Source: an uncultured Lachnospiraceae bacterium (GTDB taxonomy: Bacteria > Bacillota > Clostridia > Lachnospirales > Lachnospiraceae). From it: a stretch of 64,000 nt of DNA. The position numbers and the translations under genes are program-made. Shown here in pieces: positions 25,193 through 34,618 of this stretch (position 1 is its first letter; every line of letters starts with the position of its first letter). The stretch lies in the NCBI GenBank assembly GCA_947053345.1, contig CAMRSM010000019.1, positions 1-64,000 of the forward strand. The letters are read 5' to 3'. Under the pieces are notes generated by a model. It ran no database searches. It was not told where the DNA came from and saw nothing but the letters and a program-made list of their open reading frames with translations.

Positions 25193-27915
25193 TATTTCAT
25201 GAGGGTGAGAAGGCGGAGGGGGAAAACGGGCGCAGGAAGGGCTTGCGAACCCTGCCGTACCGTCTGTTGCTGCTCTGTGCGCTGTGGCTCGAGCTTTTTT
25301 TGGAGCTTGGCTGTTTCATAAAATTAACCGGCACGGCACCGGATGAGCGGATTTTAATTGTGGGGGCGGCGGTGTGCGGCGTGTTCTGGCTGTGTTTTTT
25401 TAGCGGAGGGAAGCGCCTCCGTTTTCTGCTGCTCATAGTTTATCTGGCGGTGGCGGCATTTTTATTGTGGCAGTATTTTTACCTTGCCAGGGACGGCTTT
25501 TTTGAACTGGGGAATTCGGTGAGCGACCTGATTTACAATTATTATAAGGTGTCCATCGGATACGCACAGGTGACAGAGAGTGCGGCAGCCTCGACTGCTG
25601 TTTTTCTGGCATTTGCTGTGCAGGTTACCGGGGCATGCCATGCGTGGGTACTCTTTCGAGCGAAGGGTGTCGGCCTGTCCGTCCTGATTTTTTCGGTCGT
25701 GGCACTTTCAGGGCTTGCAGTTGGGATCGTACCGGAAGGCGCGTATTTTTCCGGGCTGGTTTTTTGCGCCCTTTTCCAGTACGTTCTGAGGAGATATACG
25801 GAACATTTTCCTGCCAGGGGGCAAGAGAAGCAGCAGGCGTGCTCCGCCCTGTTTTACGGGGTGCTGGCCGCGGTGCTTGGGATTGTGGTCTCGTGCATTT
25901 TAAGTGAGGATGTCTACCGGCATGATATGGGCATGAAGGAAAAAAAGCAGTTGCTCCAGCAAGAGCTTAACAAGCTTGCCGCCATGCCGGTCTGGGCGAA
26001 AGTCTCGGATACGGTGGCGGATGCGCTCGGCCTTCGTGTACCGGATAGGGGGGACGGCAAAAAAACAGAAAGTACGATAAAAATCGGGGGCTTAAACAGC
26101 GGGCATTTCAGCCGCGCGGGGAAGCTGGTCTTTGACAATGATACGGCATTGGTCGTCACGATGCCGGAGTACGACCGCGCGGTTTATCTCAAGGGCTATA
26201 CTGGGGCAAGGTATACGAGAACCGGATGGGAGCGGCTTTCTTCTTCCGCGGGCAAGGAGTATGAGGTGCTGTCCGGGCAGTACGGGATGAGCGCACAGGA
26301 GCAGGGATACCGGCTGATGGATTTGTTTTACAACGGCATGGGAGCCGTGATGTGGAGGGATTATAATTGGGGGGAAGCCCCGATTCTCCGGCAGGGCAGC
26401 ATGCAGGTAGAGTATGTCACGGCAAACAGGCGCTACGTATACATGCCATATTACACAGATCCGGGGGAGTTTGGGGACTGCCGGTATGAGGAGGACGGGT
26501 ATTTGTCTTCGCTCAGTCGCAGGGAATCTTACTGCTTTACGTTCCATATGCCTTCGCAGGAATTTTTGTTCCGCTTTGCGGATTGTTCGGAGCGGCAGAT
26601 CATGAATTCCCGTTTTGCCGCATTTTACCGGTGGTATTCGGGTGACGGGACGGATCGGCAGCGGGCATTCGAGGAATCGTACCGCGAATTTGTGTACCGG
26701 TATTACACGGAGATGCCAGAGGGGTTTGAGGAACTGGCGGATCTGGTTGCCGGTGCGGCGGATGCCACGGTTGACGGGAAGATCAAAGCGGTGCAGCGCT
26801 ATCTTTCAGACTATGAATATACGCTTGAACCGGGGGAGATGCCGGAGGATGCCGATTTTGTAAAATACTTCCTGTATGAAAACCGAAAGGGGTACTGTGT
26901 GCATTTCGCATCGTCCGCCGTCCTGTTGCTGCGCAGCCTTGGGGTTCCGGCGCGTTACGCGGAAGGTTATATGATTACCGCGGGGGATATCAAGCAGGCC
27001 GCTGACAGTGGGTCAGAGACGTTGTCCCATCTTTGGGAGCCGTATGATGCGGCGCACGAGAAGATGGAAGATGCGGTGTACTCCCGAACCGTCATGCAAA
27101 AGCGCATCGAGGTACGGGATTATTCGGCGCATGCGTGGGTGGAGGTGTACCGGGATGGCCTCGGCTGGATTTTGGTGGAGGTGACGTGCGGCTACATGAC
27201 GGATACAAAGGCGGGGGCACGCCCGCGCGAACATGAGGAGGCTGTGGCAGGCCTGCCGTCGCCGACCCCGGTGCCGATCCGGAAGATAACCCCGACACCG
27301 CTTCCTGAGAATACCCCGGTACCGACCATGCCGCATGAGGAAAAGCCGACCAATACCCCTGCGGTAATCATTACCCCGCAGCCTTCCCCGGTGCAGGAGC
27401 CGACGGTGACAATCCCTGTGCCGGGCGGTAAAAATCCGCAGGGAGGGCAGGGGGAAGGTGCGGGCAAAACATTTGCGCAGCGCTATCAGGAGTTGCCGTC
27501 ATGGATGCGGGCGGTGTTTTTGGCTCTTTTGGCCGGTGTTTTTGTCCTGCTGCTTATTTTTGCGCGCTACCGGATCGCTTGGTCTGTGAGGGCGCGTTCC
27601 GGGAAGACGAGGCGCGGCAAGGTGCTGTGGTATTACCTGCAGATGGAAAAGATTTTGTCGCGGCAGGGCATTTCGGTACTTCCGCAGGAGGCGTATGAGG
27701 ACTTTGCGAGAAGGGTGGAACGGATGGATGGCTTTGGCACCAATGATTTTGTGCGCTGCCAGAGGACGGCTTTGATGGCGGGTTTTGGCAGGGGGCATGT
27801 CACGGCAGAAGACACCCTTGTGCTTGCGGATAATTACCACAAAATGCGGGAAGCGCTGTTTGGCCAGGCATTCTGTGTACAGCGCTGGTATTTAAAATTT
27901 ATAAAACTTTATTAA
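25177..27915 (+). CDS. Membrane transglutaminase-like protein (TgpA family)
   Basis: A 912-aa protein with about six N-terminal transmembrane segments (25-235), an extracellular part with a transglutaminase core, a Pro/Thr linker (PTPVPIRKITPTPLPENTP, about 690-740), another transmembrane segment (about 785-805) and a cytosolic DUF4129-like tail. Catalytic Cys574 (KGYCVHFASS) and His652 (AHAWVEV) are present. The third residue is Glu668 in LVEVT where Asp is common; Glu occurs in related clostridial proteins. It may cross-link or cleave surface peptides or wall protein. Start 25177 has AGGAAAGAGAG upstream and overlaps the DUF58 gene. Confidence 0.88.
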   Translation: MAGELVFHEGEKAEGENGRRKGLRTLPYRLLLLCALWLELFLELGCFIKLTGTAPDERILIVGAAVCGVFWLCFFSGGKRLRFLLLIVYLAVAAFLLWQYFYLARDGFFELGNSVSDLIYNYYKVSIGYAQVTESAAASTAVFLAFAVQVTGACHAWVLFRAKGVGLSVLIFSVVALSGLAVGIVPEGAYFSGLVFCALFQYVLRRYTEHFPARGQEKQQACSALFYGVLAAVLGIVVSCILSEDVYRHDMGMKEKKQLLQQELNKLAAMPVWAKVSDTVADALGLRVPDRGDGKKTESTIKIGGLNSGHFSRAGKLVFDNDTALVVTMPEYDRAVYLKGYTGARYTRTGWERLSSSAGKEYEVLSGQYGMSAQEQGYRLMDLFYNGMGAVMWRDYNWGEAPILRQGSMQVEYVTANRRYVYMPYYTDPGEFGDCRYEEDGYLSSLSRRESYCFTFHMPSQEFLFRFADCSERQIMNSRFAAFYRWYSGDGTDRQRAFEESYREFVYRYYTEMPEGFEELADLVAGAADATVDGKIKAVQRYLSDYEYTLEPGEMPEDADFVKYFLYENRKGYCVHFASSAVLLLRSLGVPARYAEGYMITAGDIKQAADSGSETLSHLWEPYDAAHEKMEDAVYSRTVMQKRIEVRDYSAHAWVEVYRDGLGWILVEVTCGYMTDTKAGARPREHEEAVAGLPSPTPVPIRKITPTPLPENTPVPTMPHEEKPTNTPAVIITPQPSPVQEPTVTIPVPGGKNPQGGQGEGAGKTFAQRYQELPSWMRAVFLALLAGVFVLLLIFARYRIAWSVRARSGKTRRGKVLWYYLQMEKILSRQGISVLPQEAYEDFARRVERMDGFGTNDFVRCQRTALMAGFGRGHVTAEDTLVLADNYHKMREALFGQAFCVQRWYLKFIKLY

Positions 27916-27940
27916 ATCCGGTTTATTTTTCTGACTATTT

Positions 27941-28294
27941 ATGGTATAATGTCCGCAAGGAATTATACCTGTGCCGGTTCGCTGTCCGACGGAGGAGGAG
28001 ATCTTCATGGCGAACCGTTTGCATGCCCCGCAGGGAAGCATGTCGGAACGGCATGGTATAATGTCCGCAAGGATATTATACCGGCGCTGATTTGCCGTCC
28101 GACCGGAGGGAGGACAATTTCCACGGCAAATCATGCGCATGCCCCGCAGGGAAGCATGTCGGAACGGCATGGTATAATGTCCGCAAGGATATTATACCGG
28201 CGCTGATTTGCCGTCCGACCGGAGGGAGGACAATTTCCACGGCAAATCATGCGCATGCCCCGCAGGGAAGCATGTCGGAACGGCATGGTATAAT
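27941..28294 (+). repeat. Tandem array of the dispersed structured element (3 units plus start of a fourth)
   Basis: Units start at 27941, 28053, 28169 and 28285, with lengths 112, 116, 116. Units 2 and 3 are identical; unit 1 is diverged. Each begins ATGGTATAATGTCCGC, forms a hairpin GGTATAAT/ATTATACC, then a second stem (GGTTCGC/GCGAACC in unit 1, ATTTGCCGT/ACGGCAAAT in units 2-3) around a loop with GGAGG(A/G)AGG, then CATGCC/GGCATG. The stem changes are compensatory. Each unit brings an extended -10 (TGGTATAAT). The last one, at 28289-28294, is well placed to drive the next gene. In unit 1, GGAGGAGG is followed eight bases later by ATG of a 27-codon frame (MANRLHAPQGSMSERHG...). Confidence 0.85.
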
Positions 28295-28321
28295 GTAAAA
28301 AAGTTTTGAGGAGGGTCTGGT

Positions 28322-28939
28322 ATGGATAAAGTGATTACGATAAGCAGGCAGTATGGGAGCGGGGGCAGGGAGATCGGCGCGAAGCTCGCGGAAAAGTTCG
28401 GCATCCCGTTTTATGACAATGAGCTGATTACAAGGGCGGCAAAAGAGAGCGGTTTTGCGGAGGCGGCATTTGAGAACGCGGAGAGCAAGGCATCGAACAG
28501 CCTTTTATACTCGATTGCGATGGGGATGAATTCCTATGGTAATCAGGAACTTGGCTTTTCCCATCTCTCCCTTGACGACCGGATCTATCTGGCGCAGTCC
28601 GATGTGATCCGCAAGGTGGCGGCGGAAGGGCCATGTGTGATTGTCGGCCGCTGTGCAGACTATATCTTAAAGGACATGGACAATGTCGTGAACGTATTTA
28701 TCTGGGCGGACATTGATTTCCGCATCGAGCGTGCCGTCCGCATTGACGGGCTCTCACCAAACAAGGCGGAAGAAAATATATTAAAGATCGACAAACGGCG
28801 TGCGAATTACTATAATTACCATGCGAGCGAGAAGTGGGGCAGGGCGGAAAATTACCATCTCGCAGTCAAGAGCAGCTACGGCGGGATCGACCATGCCGTG
28901 GCGTGCATCAAGGCATACATTGAGGGCAGCGGGGACTGA
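28322..28939 (+). CDS. Cytidylate kinase-like P-loop protein
   Basis: A 205-aa P-loop kinase of the cytidylate kinase-like family. The N-terminus ITISRQYGSGGREIGAKLA (residues 5-23) is the nucleotide-binding loop. IVGRCADYIL and the IRxDKRRANYYNYH region (about 155-170) are typical of this group, which is distinct from true Cmk. The true substrate is unknown. GAGGAGG lies ten bases upstream of ATG 28322. The promoter is probably the -10 of the last repeat unit. It is followed two bases later by the AI-2E family gene. Confidence 0.82.
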   Translation: MDKVITISRQYGSGGREIGAKLAEKFGIPFYDNELITRAAKESGFAEAAFENAESKASNSLLYSIAMGMNSYGNQELGFSHLSLDDRIYLAQSDVIRKVAAEGPCVIVGRCADYILKDMDNVVNVFIWADIDFRIERAVRIDGLSPNKAEENILKIDKRRANYYNYHASEKWGRAENYHLAVKSSYGGIDHAVACIKAYIEGSGD

Positions 28940-28941
28940 TC

Positions 28942-30186
28942 ATGAAATGGAAAGATAAGATCAATAAAAGATACGTGCGCATGGCAGTGTTCTTTGCGGT
29001 GCTGATTTTAATCTACAAAGTGATCGAGCAGCTGGCCGACCATGCGCCGGAGATCTTTGCATCGGTGATGGGCGGGCTGAACTGGCTGCTCAAAGTGGCA
29101 AAGCCGATCATATTTGGTTTTGTGATGGCTTACATCCTAAAGCCGCTCAACGATTTTTTTACCAACCGTTACGCGAAGGTAAAATTCTTAGGAAAGCGCA
29201 GCCGCCTGCTCGGCGTGGTGACGGTGCTGCTGCTGATTATCCTTATTATCACGGCGATCGCCTCGGCAATCGTCTATAGTGTCACGCACCAGCTGCAGTT
29301 CGCGAACATTGATGAGACGTTAAAAGCGCTTACCTCGATCACAAACAGCCTGGCGAAATTTTATGAGTCCCTGCTTGCAAAGCTGAACAGTCTTGATATC
29401 GGTTCCGAGCAGCTTACCGATTCAGTCAGTGAGATCTCGGGGGCGGTCATGGGTTTTGTGCAGAATATTGCAAACGGCGTGATCGGGTCAGTGTCGGATA
29501 TTGCGGGCTATGTCACAACCGTGATGTTCGGCCTGATCATCGGCATTTATTTTATGATTGACGGGCAGCATATGGTGGGATATTTTTCTGAGGTGGCGGA
29601 CGCGGTCTTTTCGGAGCGCGCCAACGCAAGGATCCGTCATTTTTTAAATGATGTCGATGAGGTATTTTCGGGTTATATCCGCGGGCAGCTGATGGATGTG
29701 GCGTTTATGATCGTGGCGACGAGCACGGCGATGATGCTCACGGGCATCAGTCTTGCACCGATTATCGGTCTCTTAACCGGGCTTGCGAACCTTGTGCCGT
29801 ATCTTGGTCCCTTTGTCGGGTATGCCAGCATTATCCTGATCTCCGTTGTGGAAGGGAAATATAAGGTCATGGTCGCGTCGGCGATCGCGCTATGCATTAT
29901 CCAGATGTTGGACGGGAATGTGATCGAGGCGAAGTTCATCGGCAAGAGCATCAAGGTTCATCCGCTTTTGATCGTGATCTTCCTGATTTTTGGAAATGCG
30001 ATCGGCGGGCTCTGGGGTATGCTGTTGGCAGTCCCGGTCGGCGCTTATTTCCAGAAGGTATTCACAAATTATGTCGAGAGGCGCAAGAACGCGAAAAAGC
30101 TTGCGCGCGCAAAGCGGGATTCGGTCGTAAACGGCACCGACCAAGGGGCGGAGTATGTGGATCAAGCGGACGGGGAGGAAGTTTGA
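28942..30186 (+). CDS. AI-2E family membrane transporter
   Basis: A 414-aa membrane protein of the AI-2E transporter family (PF01594; YtvI/PerM-like). About seven to eight transmembrane segments are seen. The hydrophilic middle (about 115-175) is followed by the family pattern GYIRGQLMDVAFM, GLLTGLANLVPYLGPFVG and a C-terminal helix pair. Members move small solutes or Na+/H+; very few really handle AI-2. A charged tail (RRKNAKKLARAKRD...) is cytosolic. It starts two bases after the upstream stop, so the two genes are coupled. Confidence 0.85.
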   Translation: MKWKDKINKRYVRMAVFFAVLILIYKVIEQLADHAPEIFASVMGGLNWLLKVAKPIIFGFVMAYILKPLNDFFTNRYAKVKFLGKRSRLLGVVTVLLLIILIITAIASAIVYSVTHQLQFANIDETLKALTSITNSLAKFYESLLAKLNSLDIGSEQLTDSVSEISGAVMGFVQNIANGVIGSVSDIAGYVTTVMFGLIIGIYFMIDGQHMVGYFSEVADAVFSERANARIRHFLNDVDEVFSGYIRGQLMDVAFMIVATSTAMMLTGISLAPIIGLLTGLANLVPYLGPFVGYASIILISVVEGKYKVMVASAIALCIIQMLDGNVIEAKFIGKSIKVHPLLIVIFLIFGNAIGGLWGMLLAVPVGAYFQKVFTNYVERRKNAKKLARAKRDSVVNGTDQGAEYVDQADGEEV

Positions 30187-30230
30187 CAAAGAGGAATATT
30201 GACAAAAGAAGTTTGGGGAAAGGAAAAAAA

Positions 30231-30272
30231 CCGGGCAGATAGCGAAATCAGCCGCGCTGTCAGCCCGGTTTT
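30231..30272 (+). terminator. Intrinsic terminator after the AI-2E family gene
   Basis: CCGGGC-GATAGCG (30231-30244) pairs with CGCTGTC-GCCCGG (30255-30268), followed by TTTT. It separates this operon from the ABC operon. Confidence 0.8.
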
Positions 30273-30277
30273 GCATA

Positions 30278-30294
30278 TGTAACAATCTGTAACA
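30278..30294 (+). promoter_or_regulatory. Direct repeat TGTAACA, 10-bp period
   Basis: TGTAACA occurs at 30278-30284 and 30288-30294, one helical turn apart. This is the usual form of an OmpR-type response-regulator site. It lies about 100 bases before the ABC ATPase gene in an AT-rich promoter region. The regulator is unknown. Confidence 0.4.
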
Positions 30295-30390
30295 TAAAAT
30301 TAAGAGAAAAGTAAGAAAATTAAAGTAGATTTTTAATATTTATATTGTATTTTATTAGAGGATGTATTGACACGGAAAGAGGGTGAAATA

Positions 30391-31389
30391 TTGGAGAAAG
30401 TGTTGCAGAAAAAAACGGCGGAGAATGACGGGAAGGCAGTCCCTGTAATCGAGATCAAGAATGTAAAAAAAGTCTATCGGATGGGGAGCGAGCGCATCTG
30501 CGCCGTGGATGATGTGAGCTTTGAAATCAATAAAGGTGAGTTTTGCTGTCTGCTCGGTACTTCCGGCTCCGGAAAATCAACCCTGTTAAACCTGATGGCA
30601 GGAATCGAGAAAGCTTCCGGGGGGCAGATCTTAATCAAGGGGAAGGATGTCCGCAAGATGTCGGAGAAGCAGCTTGCGAAATTCCGGCAGAGATATCTCG
30701 GCTTTGTTTTTCAGTCGTACAATCTCCTAAATTCCATGACGGCCTTGGAGAATGTGGAATTTCCGCTTGTGTTTAAGCGGGTTCCGGCAAGAAGGCGCAG
30801 GAGAATGGCGAAAGATATGTTGGTGAAGGTCGGGCTTGGCGGGCGCATCAACCACCGCCCGAAGCAGATGAGCGGCGGCCAGCAGCAGCGCGTCGGCATC
30901 GCGAGGGCGTTCGTGGCAAAGCCGGAAATCGTGTTTGCGGATGAGCCGACCGGAAACCTTGATACAAGGACAACGATGGAGGTTATGAAGCTGATCAAGC
31001 AGATCGCGAGGGATAACCGGCAGACGATCGTCATGGTCACGCATGACCCGCGCCTTGCCGATTTTGCGGATAAGATCATACATATTCTGGACGGCAAGAT
31101 ACAGAGTGTTGAGCTGATCGAACACCCGGTTGATGTGTTCGGGGAGGTGCAGGCGGAAGGCGCTGCCGCTTCGGAGGAGGGGCAGGGAACAAAAGAGGAG
31201 GCTGCAAAAACAGCCCAAACGGAATCCGGGCATGAGAATGCACAGACCGCGCAGACGGAGGGGAAAACCGGAGCCGGAAAGGCGGAAGGGGCAGTTGCGG
31301 CACCGGCACGGGATAAGAAGAAAACAAAGGAGCGGGAGCAGAAAGCACCTGCACAGGGAAACAATAATAACGCAGTAGGGCAGAAATGA
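30391..31389 (+). CDS. MacB/LolD-type ABC transporter ATPase with charged C-terminal tail
   Basis: The ATP-binding subunit of a MacB-type exporter. From the TTG at 30391 it is 332 aa. Walker A is GTSGSGKST, the signature MSGGQQQRV, Walker B IVFADEPTG, and the H-loop THD. After the ATPase (about 240 aa), some 85 residues rich in Ala, Glu, Gln, Lys and Thr follow, ending in KAPAQGNNNNAVGQK. Such a tail is uncommon for this family and may be a disordered cytosolic linker. TTG 30391 has AGAGGG upstream; TTG 30367 is an in-frame alternative. Downstream genes encode a surface protein, a small membrane protein and the FtsX-like permease. Confidence 0.85.
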   Translation: MEKVLQKKTAENDGKAVPVIEIKNVKKVYRMGSERICAVDDVSFEINKGEFCCLLGTSGSGKSTLLNLMAGIEKASGGQILIKGKDVRKMSEKQLAKFRQRYLGFVFQSYNLLNSMTALENVEFPLVFKRVPARRRRRMAKDMLVKVGLGGRINHRPKQMSGGQQQRVGIARAFVAKPEIVFADEPTGNLDTRTTMEVMKLIKQIARDNRQTIVMVTHDPRLADFADKIIHILDGKIQSVELIEHPVDVFGEVQAEGAAASEEGQGTKEEAAKTAQTESGHENAQTAQTEGKTGAGKAEGAVAAPARDKKKTKEREQKAPAQGNNNNAVGQK

Positions 31390-31397
31390 GGGGAAGT

Positions 31398-34286
31398 ATG
31401 AAAAAGAGTAGATTTTTAGCATTGCTCATGGTTCTGGCAATGGCGGTATCCTGTTTTTGGGGCAGGGTGGCAGCAAGGGCGGAGGAGGGCATCGTCATAC
31501 CGGTTGCCGGCACGTCCACGATTTATACGATGGCAGCCGGCGAGGTGCGCCATATTGTGATCCCGGTTCGTCTTTCCAGCTGGGAATATTCCATTGATAC
31601 GGCGAGCATCATTGCGATGGTGAAGTCGGATGACGAGATTTTCGAGATGACGGAAGCAGTCCTGACGCGCGAGGGTACGCCGGAAGGGAATGCGGTCGGT
31701 TTAAACAGCTACATGACGACCAACATCGAGTTCGACCTGAGAATCAAGGACACCGCGAAGATCGGCGTTCACAAAGGGAAGGTGGAATTTACTTTCACCG
31801 GTGTGAAATATACGGAGTATGAGACGCAGCCGATCACGGGTGCGGAGATTTCGTTCACGGTCCGCATCAATAAAGAAAAAGCCCCGGCGCAGATTGTTGT
31901 CGACAAATTCACATACGATGAGCAGGCAGCGGCGGTTGGTTCAAATTTCAACCTGGAGTTCGATGTGAAGAACGAGGGTGAGATTGCCGCGATGAATACA
32001 TATATGTCGATCGACTACGGCAGCACGGGCATCGTGCCGAATTATACGATCAAGGACATCAAGGTCGGTGACATGGCGGAAAAGGCAAGCAAGCACCAGT
32101 CGTTATCCGTGCGTGTCCTGCCGGACGCGAAGCCGGGTATGTACCCGGTCACCGTGACCTATGATTACAAGAACGCGGACGGCGAGAGCAAGCAGGATAC
32201 CTGCACGCTCTACATCAATATCATTGCGGTCAGCACGGCGGCATCGGACGACGCGAAGCTTACCGCGCAGTCGGTAAAACTCAACGATGAGGTTGAGGTG
32301 GACAATACCTACAATGTGGTCATTTCCCTTGAGAACATCGGCAAGGAGGCAGCAAAAAATATCGTGGCAAAGATTGCCGAGGACGGCGGGATCGGCGCGA
32401 CGACCGGGATTTTGCCGGACTATGCGACGACCGGGGTTTCCGGGGGCAGCTTAAAGGCCGGTGCGAAATCAGAGCTCACGCTCCCGCTGTCCGTGACCAA
32501 GTCGGCTTCCGCGGGGCTGCACGAACTGAGCGTGCAGGTGAGCTACGAGGACAGCAAAGGAAACACGGTTACGGCGGTGGCGAAGGTTTACCTGACCGTG
32601 CGCGTGCCGGAAAAGCAGGAAGTGAAGAACGATGTTGTCATCAGCCGGCTGACGCAGAATCCTGCGGCACCGATGCCGGGGGATATCCTGACGGTGGATT
32701 TTGAGGTGACGAACAACGGCAGCAATGATATCAAGGATCTCGTGATCTCCGGAGACGGGCTTTCAAGCGCCAGCTTTGAACCGCTGACGGCGGATGCAAA
32801 GCATGAGATCGGTGACCTTGCAGTAGGGGAATCCCGTCCGGTGACGATGCAATTCAAGCTCGGCAGCGGCATCCCGGAGGGGATGAACGAGTTAAAACTC
32901 GCCATTTCCTACGTGGACGCAGAGGGCGCGGCACAGAGTGAGCCGAAGACAGTTTACATCTTAAATGTGACAAAAGAGACGACGGAGCAGTTAAAGAACA
33001 ACATCGAGATCACGAACATTTCCCAGAGCCCGGCGAGCCCGGTGGTCGGTGAGAATGTGACCGTTACCTTCACCGTGGAGAACAAGGGGACAAAGGGGAT
33101 CACCGATTTGAAGTTTTCCGGCACGAACCTTGGCACAAGCGGATTTGAGCCGGTTTCCTCCGAGGTATATAAAAAGGTCGGTTCCATCGAGGCGGGTTCC
33201 TCGAAAAATGTTTCCATGACCTTTAAGCTTGGGGACAGTATCCATGAGGGCTTTAACACGCTCTCTCTCGAGTTTTCCTACAAGGACGGGAACGGCGATG
33301 TCCAGACGGAACAGACGGCGGTGTATGTGTTGAATGTGCAGAACCAGAATTCTTCCGTCAACAGCCGCCCGAAGCTGATCGTGGATTCCTTCACGCTCAG
33401 CGAGGAGGAGCTTAGGGCAGGCTCCAGCTTTGACTTTACGTTCCGGCTGCGCAATACCCACGGGAGCAAGGCGGCAAAGAACATCACGGTGACCGTGGTG
33501 CAGGCAAATGATGTGTTCTCGGCGACAAAGGGCAGCAACAGCTTTTATATCGACTCCATCAAACCGGGCGAGACATCGGAGAACACCATCAACTTAAAGG
33601 TGAAGTCGGATACGGCGACGGGTTCATATGACCTTACGATCAAGGTAGCGTATGAGTACGAGGATATGTCCCAGGCTGATACGGAAAAGGGCGGCGTGCA
33701 GGAAGATCTCCCGGTGAAGCTGCAGGCGGTGGAGAATTCCCGCCCGGCACTGCAGAACCTTGCGCTCGGCTATGGTTGGGATACCCCGACGGTCAACCAG
33801 CCAACGACGCTGATGTTTGATTTTTATAACATGGGGCGTTCTTCCCTGAACAATGTTTACATCACGATGGAGAGCGATTATCTCCAGTTTGAGACAGGGA
33901 CCTCGGTGATCATCGGGACGGTTTCCGCAGGAAGCAGCAATTATCAGGAAATTTCGGTCACACCGATCATGGAAGGGCAGGCGACCGGAAAGCTGATCGT
34001 CCACTTTGAGGATAGCAACGGTGACGAGGTGACGAAAGAATTTGATATCCCGGAAACTTATATCCAGGGCGAGCCGAGCCCTAACTGGGGCGGGGATATG
34101 GATCCGGGCAACTGGGGTGGCGACGATCCGGTAAACGGCGGGGATCTTGTGGAGGCCAAGAAGCCGCTGATGCCGGTGTGGGCATATGTGCTCTGCCTTG
34201 CCGGTGCGCTTGTGGTCGGCACGGTCGCTACGAGGGGCATTATGGTGAAGGTTTATAAGAAAAAGCATTTCGGGGACGATATGTAA
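31398..34286 (+). CDS. Large secreted CARDB-repeat protein with C-terminal membrane anchor
   Basis: A 962-aa exported protein. A signal peptide (residues 1-29, ending VAARAEE) is followed by a series of Ig-like domains of the CARDB/NEW3 kind. Two neighbouring domains of about 113 residues are clear repeats (compare ISRLTQNPAAPMPGDILTV with ITNISQSPASPVVGENVTV). A Gly/Asp/Asn/Trp linker (PNWGGDMDPGNWGGDD) leads to a transmembrane helix (about 930-952) and a short basic tail. It sits between the ABC ATPase and permease genes, so it is probably an extracellular partner of the transporter. The start at 31398 has GAGGGG five bases upstream and overlaps nothing; 31386 is less likely. Confidence 0.82.
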   Translation: MKKSRFLALLMVLAMAVSCFWGRVAARAEEGIVIPVAGTSTIYTMAAGEVRHIVIPVRLSSWEYSIDTASIIAMVKSDDEIFEMTEAVLTREGTPEGNAVGLNSYMTTNIEFDLRIKDTAKIGVHKGKVEFTFTGVKYTEYETQPITGAEISFTVRINKEKAPAQIVVDKFTYDEQAAAVGSNFNLEFDVKNEGEIAAMNTYMSIDYGSTGIVPNYTIKDIKVGDMAEKASKHQSLSVRVLPDAKPGMYPVTVTYDYKNADGESKQDTCTLYINIIAVSTAASDDAKLTAQSVKLNDEVEVDNTYNVVISLENIGKEAAKNIVAKIAEDGGIGATTGILPDYATTGVSGGSLKAGAKSELTLPLSVTKSASAGLHELSVQVSYEDSKGNTVTAVAKVYLTVRVPEKQEVKNDVVISRLTQNPAAPMPGDILTVDFEVTNNGSNDIKDLVISGDGLSSASFEPLTADAKHEIGDLAVGESRPVTMQFKLGSGIPEGMNELKLAISYVDAEGAAQSEPKTVYILNVTKETTEQLKNNIEITNISQSPASPVVGENVTVTFTVENKGTKGITDLKFSGTNLGTSGFEPVSSEVYKKVGSIEAGSSKNVSMTFKLGDSIHEGFNTLSLEFSYKDGNGDVQTEQTAVYVLNVQNQNSSVNSRPKLIVDSFTLSEEELRAGSSFDFTFRLRNTHGSKAAKNITVTVVQANDVFSATKGSNSFYIDSIKPGETSENTINLKVKSDTATGSYDLTIKVAYEYEDMSQADTEKGGVQEDLPVKLQAVENSRPALQNLALGYGWDTPTVNQPTTLMFDFYNMGRSSLNNVYITMESDYLQFETGTSVIIGTVSAGSSNYQEISVTPIMEGQATGKLIVHFEDSNGDEVTKEFDIPETYIQGEPSPNWGGDMDPGNWGGDDPVNGGDLVEAKKPLMPVWAYVLCLAGALVVGTVATRGIMVKVYKKKHFGDDM

Positions 34287-34348
34287 ATCTCAATGGGTGG
34301 GAGTAGAATGTGCCCCGGCATGACCGGGAATAGGAAGGAGGCAACAGA

Positions 34349-34618
34349 ATGATGTATATGGATGGGATCATTTCCAATGTCGAGGTCATAGGAGGCGGCG
34401 GTATTTCGGTCGACGGCGGGAGTATATCGTTTGGGGATATGGGCGGAGGTATGGACGGGAGCGATCTGGGGACGGAGACCGGTGTGAAGAATCCGGTTCT
34501 TTCCAGTGTGCCGTTTGTATCTGTCACGATCAGCGCGGCGCTTGTAGTGGGCATTGTGCTCGGAGTTCTTCTTGGCAAGAAGAGAATCAAAAAAGGATTT
34601 GATCTGTATGAAAATTAG
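34349..34618 (+). CDS. Small Gly-rich single-pass membrane protein
   Basis: An 89-aa protein. Residues 1-50 are rich in Gly, Asp, Ser and Val (VIGGGGISVDGGSISFGDMGGG); residues 53-75 form one transmembrane helix (VSVTISAALVVGIVLGVLLG), then a basic end (KKRIKKGFDLYEN). I do not recognise it. AGGAGG precedes the start (ATG 34349 or 34352). Its last 11 bases overlap the permease start, so it is part of the transporter operon and may be an accessory subunit. Confidence 0.7.
   Translation: MMYMDGIISNVEVIGGGGISVDGGSISFGDMGGGMDGSDLGTETGVKNPVLSSVPFVSVTISAALVVGIVLGVLLGKKRIKKGFDLYEN

Noticed and set aside
26896-27180. Inactive transglutaminase because the third catalytic residue is Glu
   Set aside because: Cys574 and His652 are intact, and Glu at the Asp position (VEVT) is familiar from clostridial relatives, so loss of activity cannot be claimed.
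27941-28294. CRISPR array
   Set aside because: Units are 112-116 bp and contiguous with no unique spacers, and there are no cas genes in the window.
27949-28298. Short open frames running through the repeat array
   Set aside because: They arise because 116 bp repeats shift the frame predictably. Base pairing, not codon use, explains the conservation. Only the first unit's ATG has a good ribosome binding site, and it is noted under the repeat.
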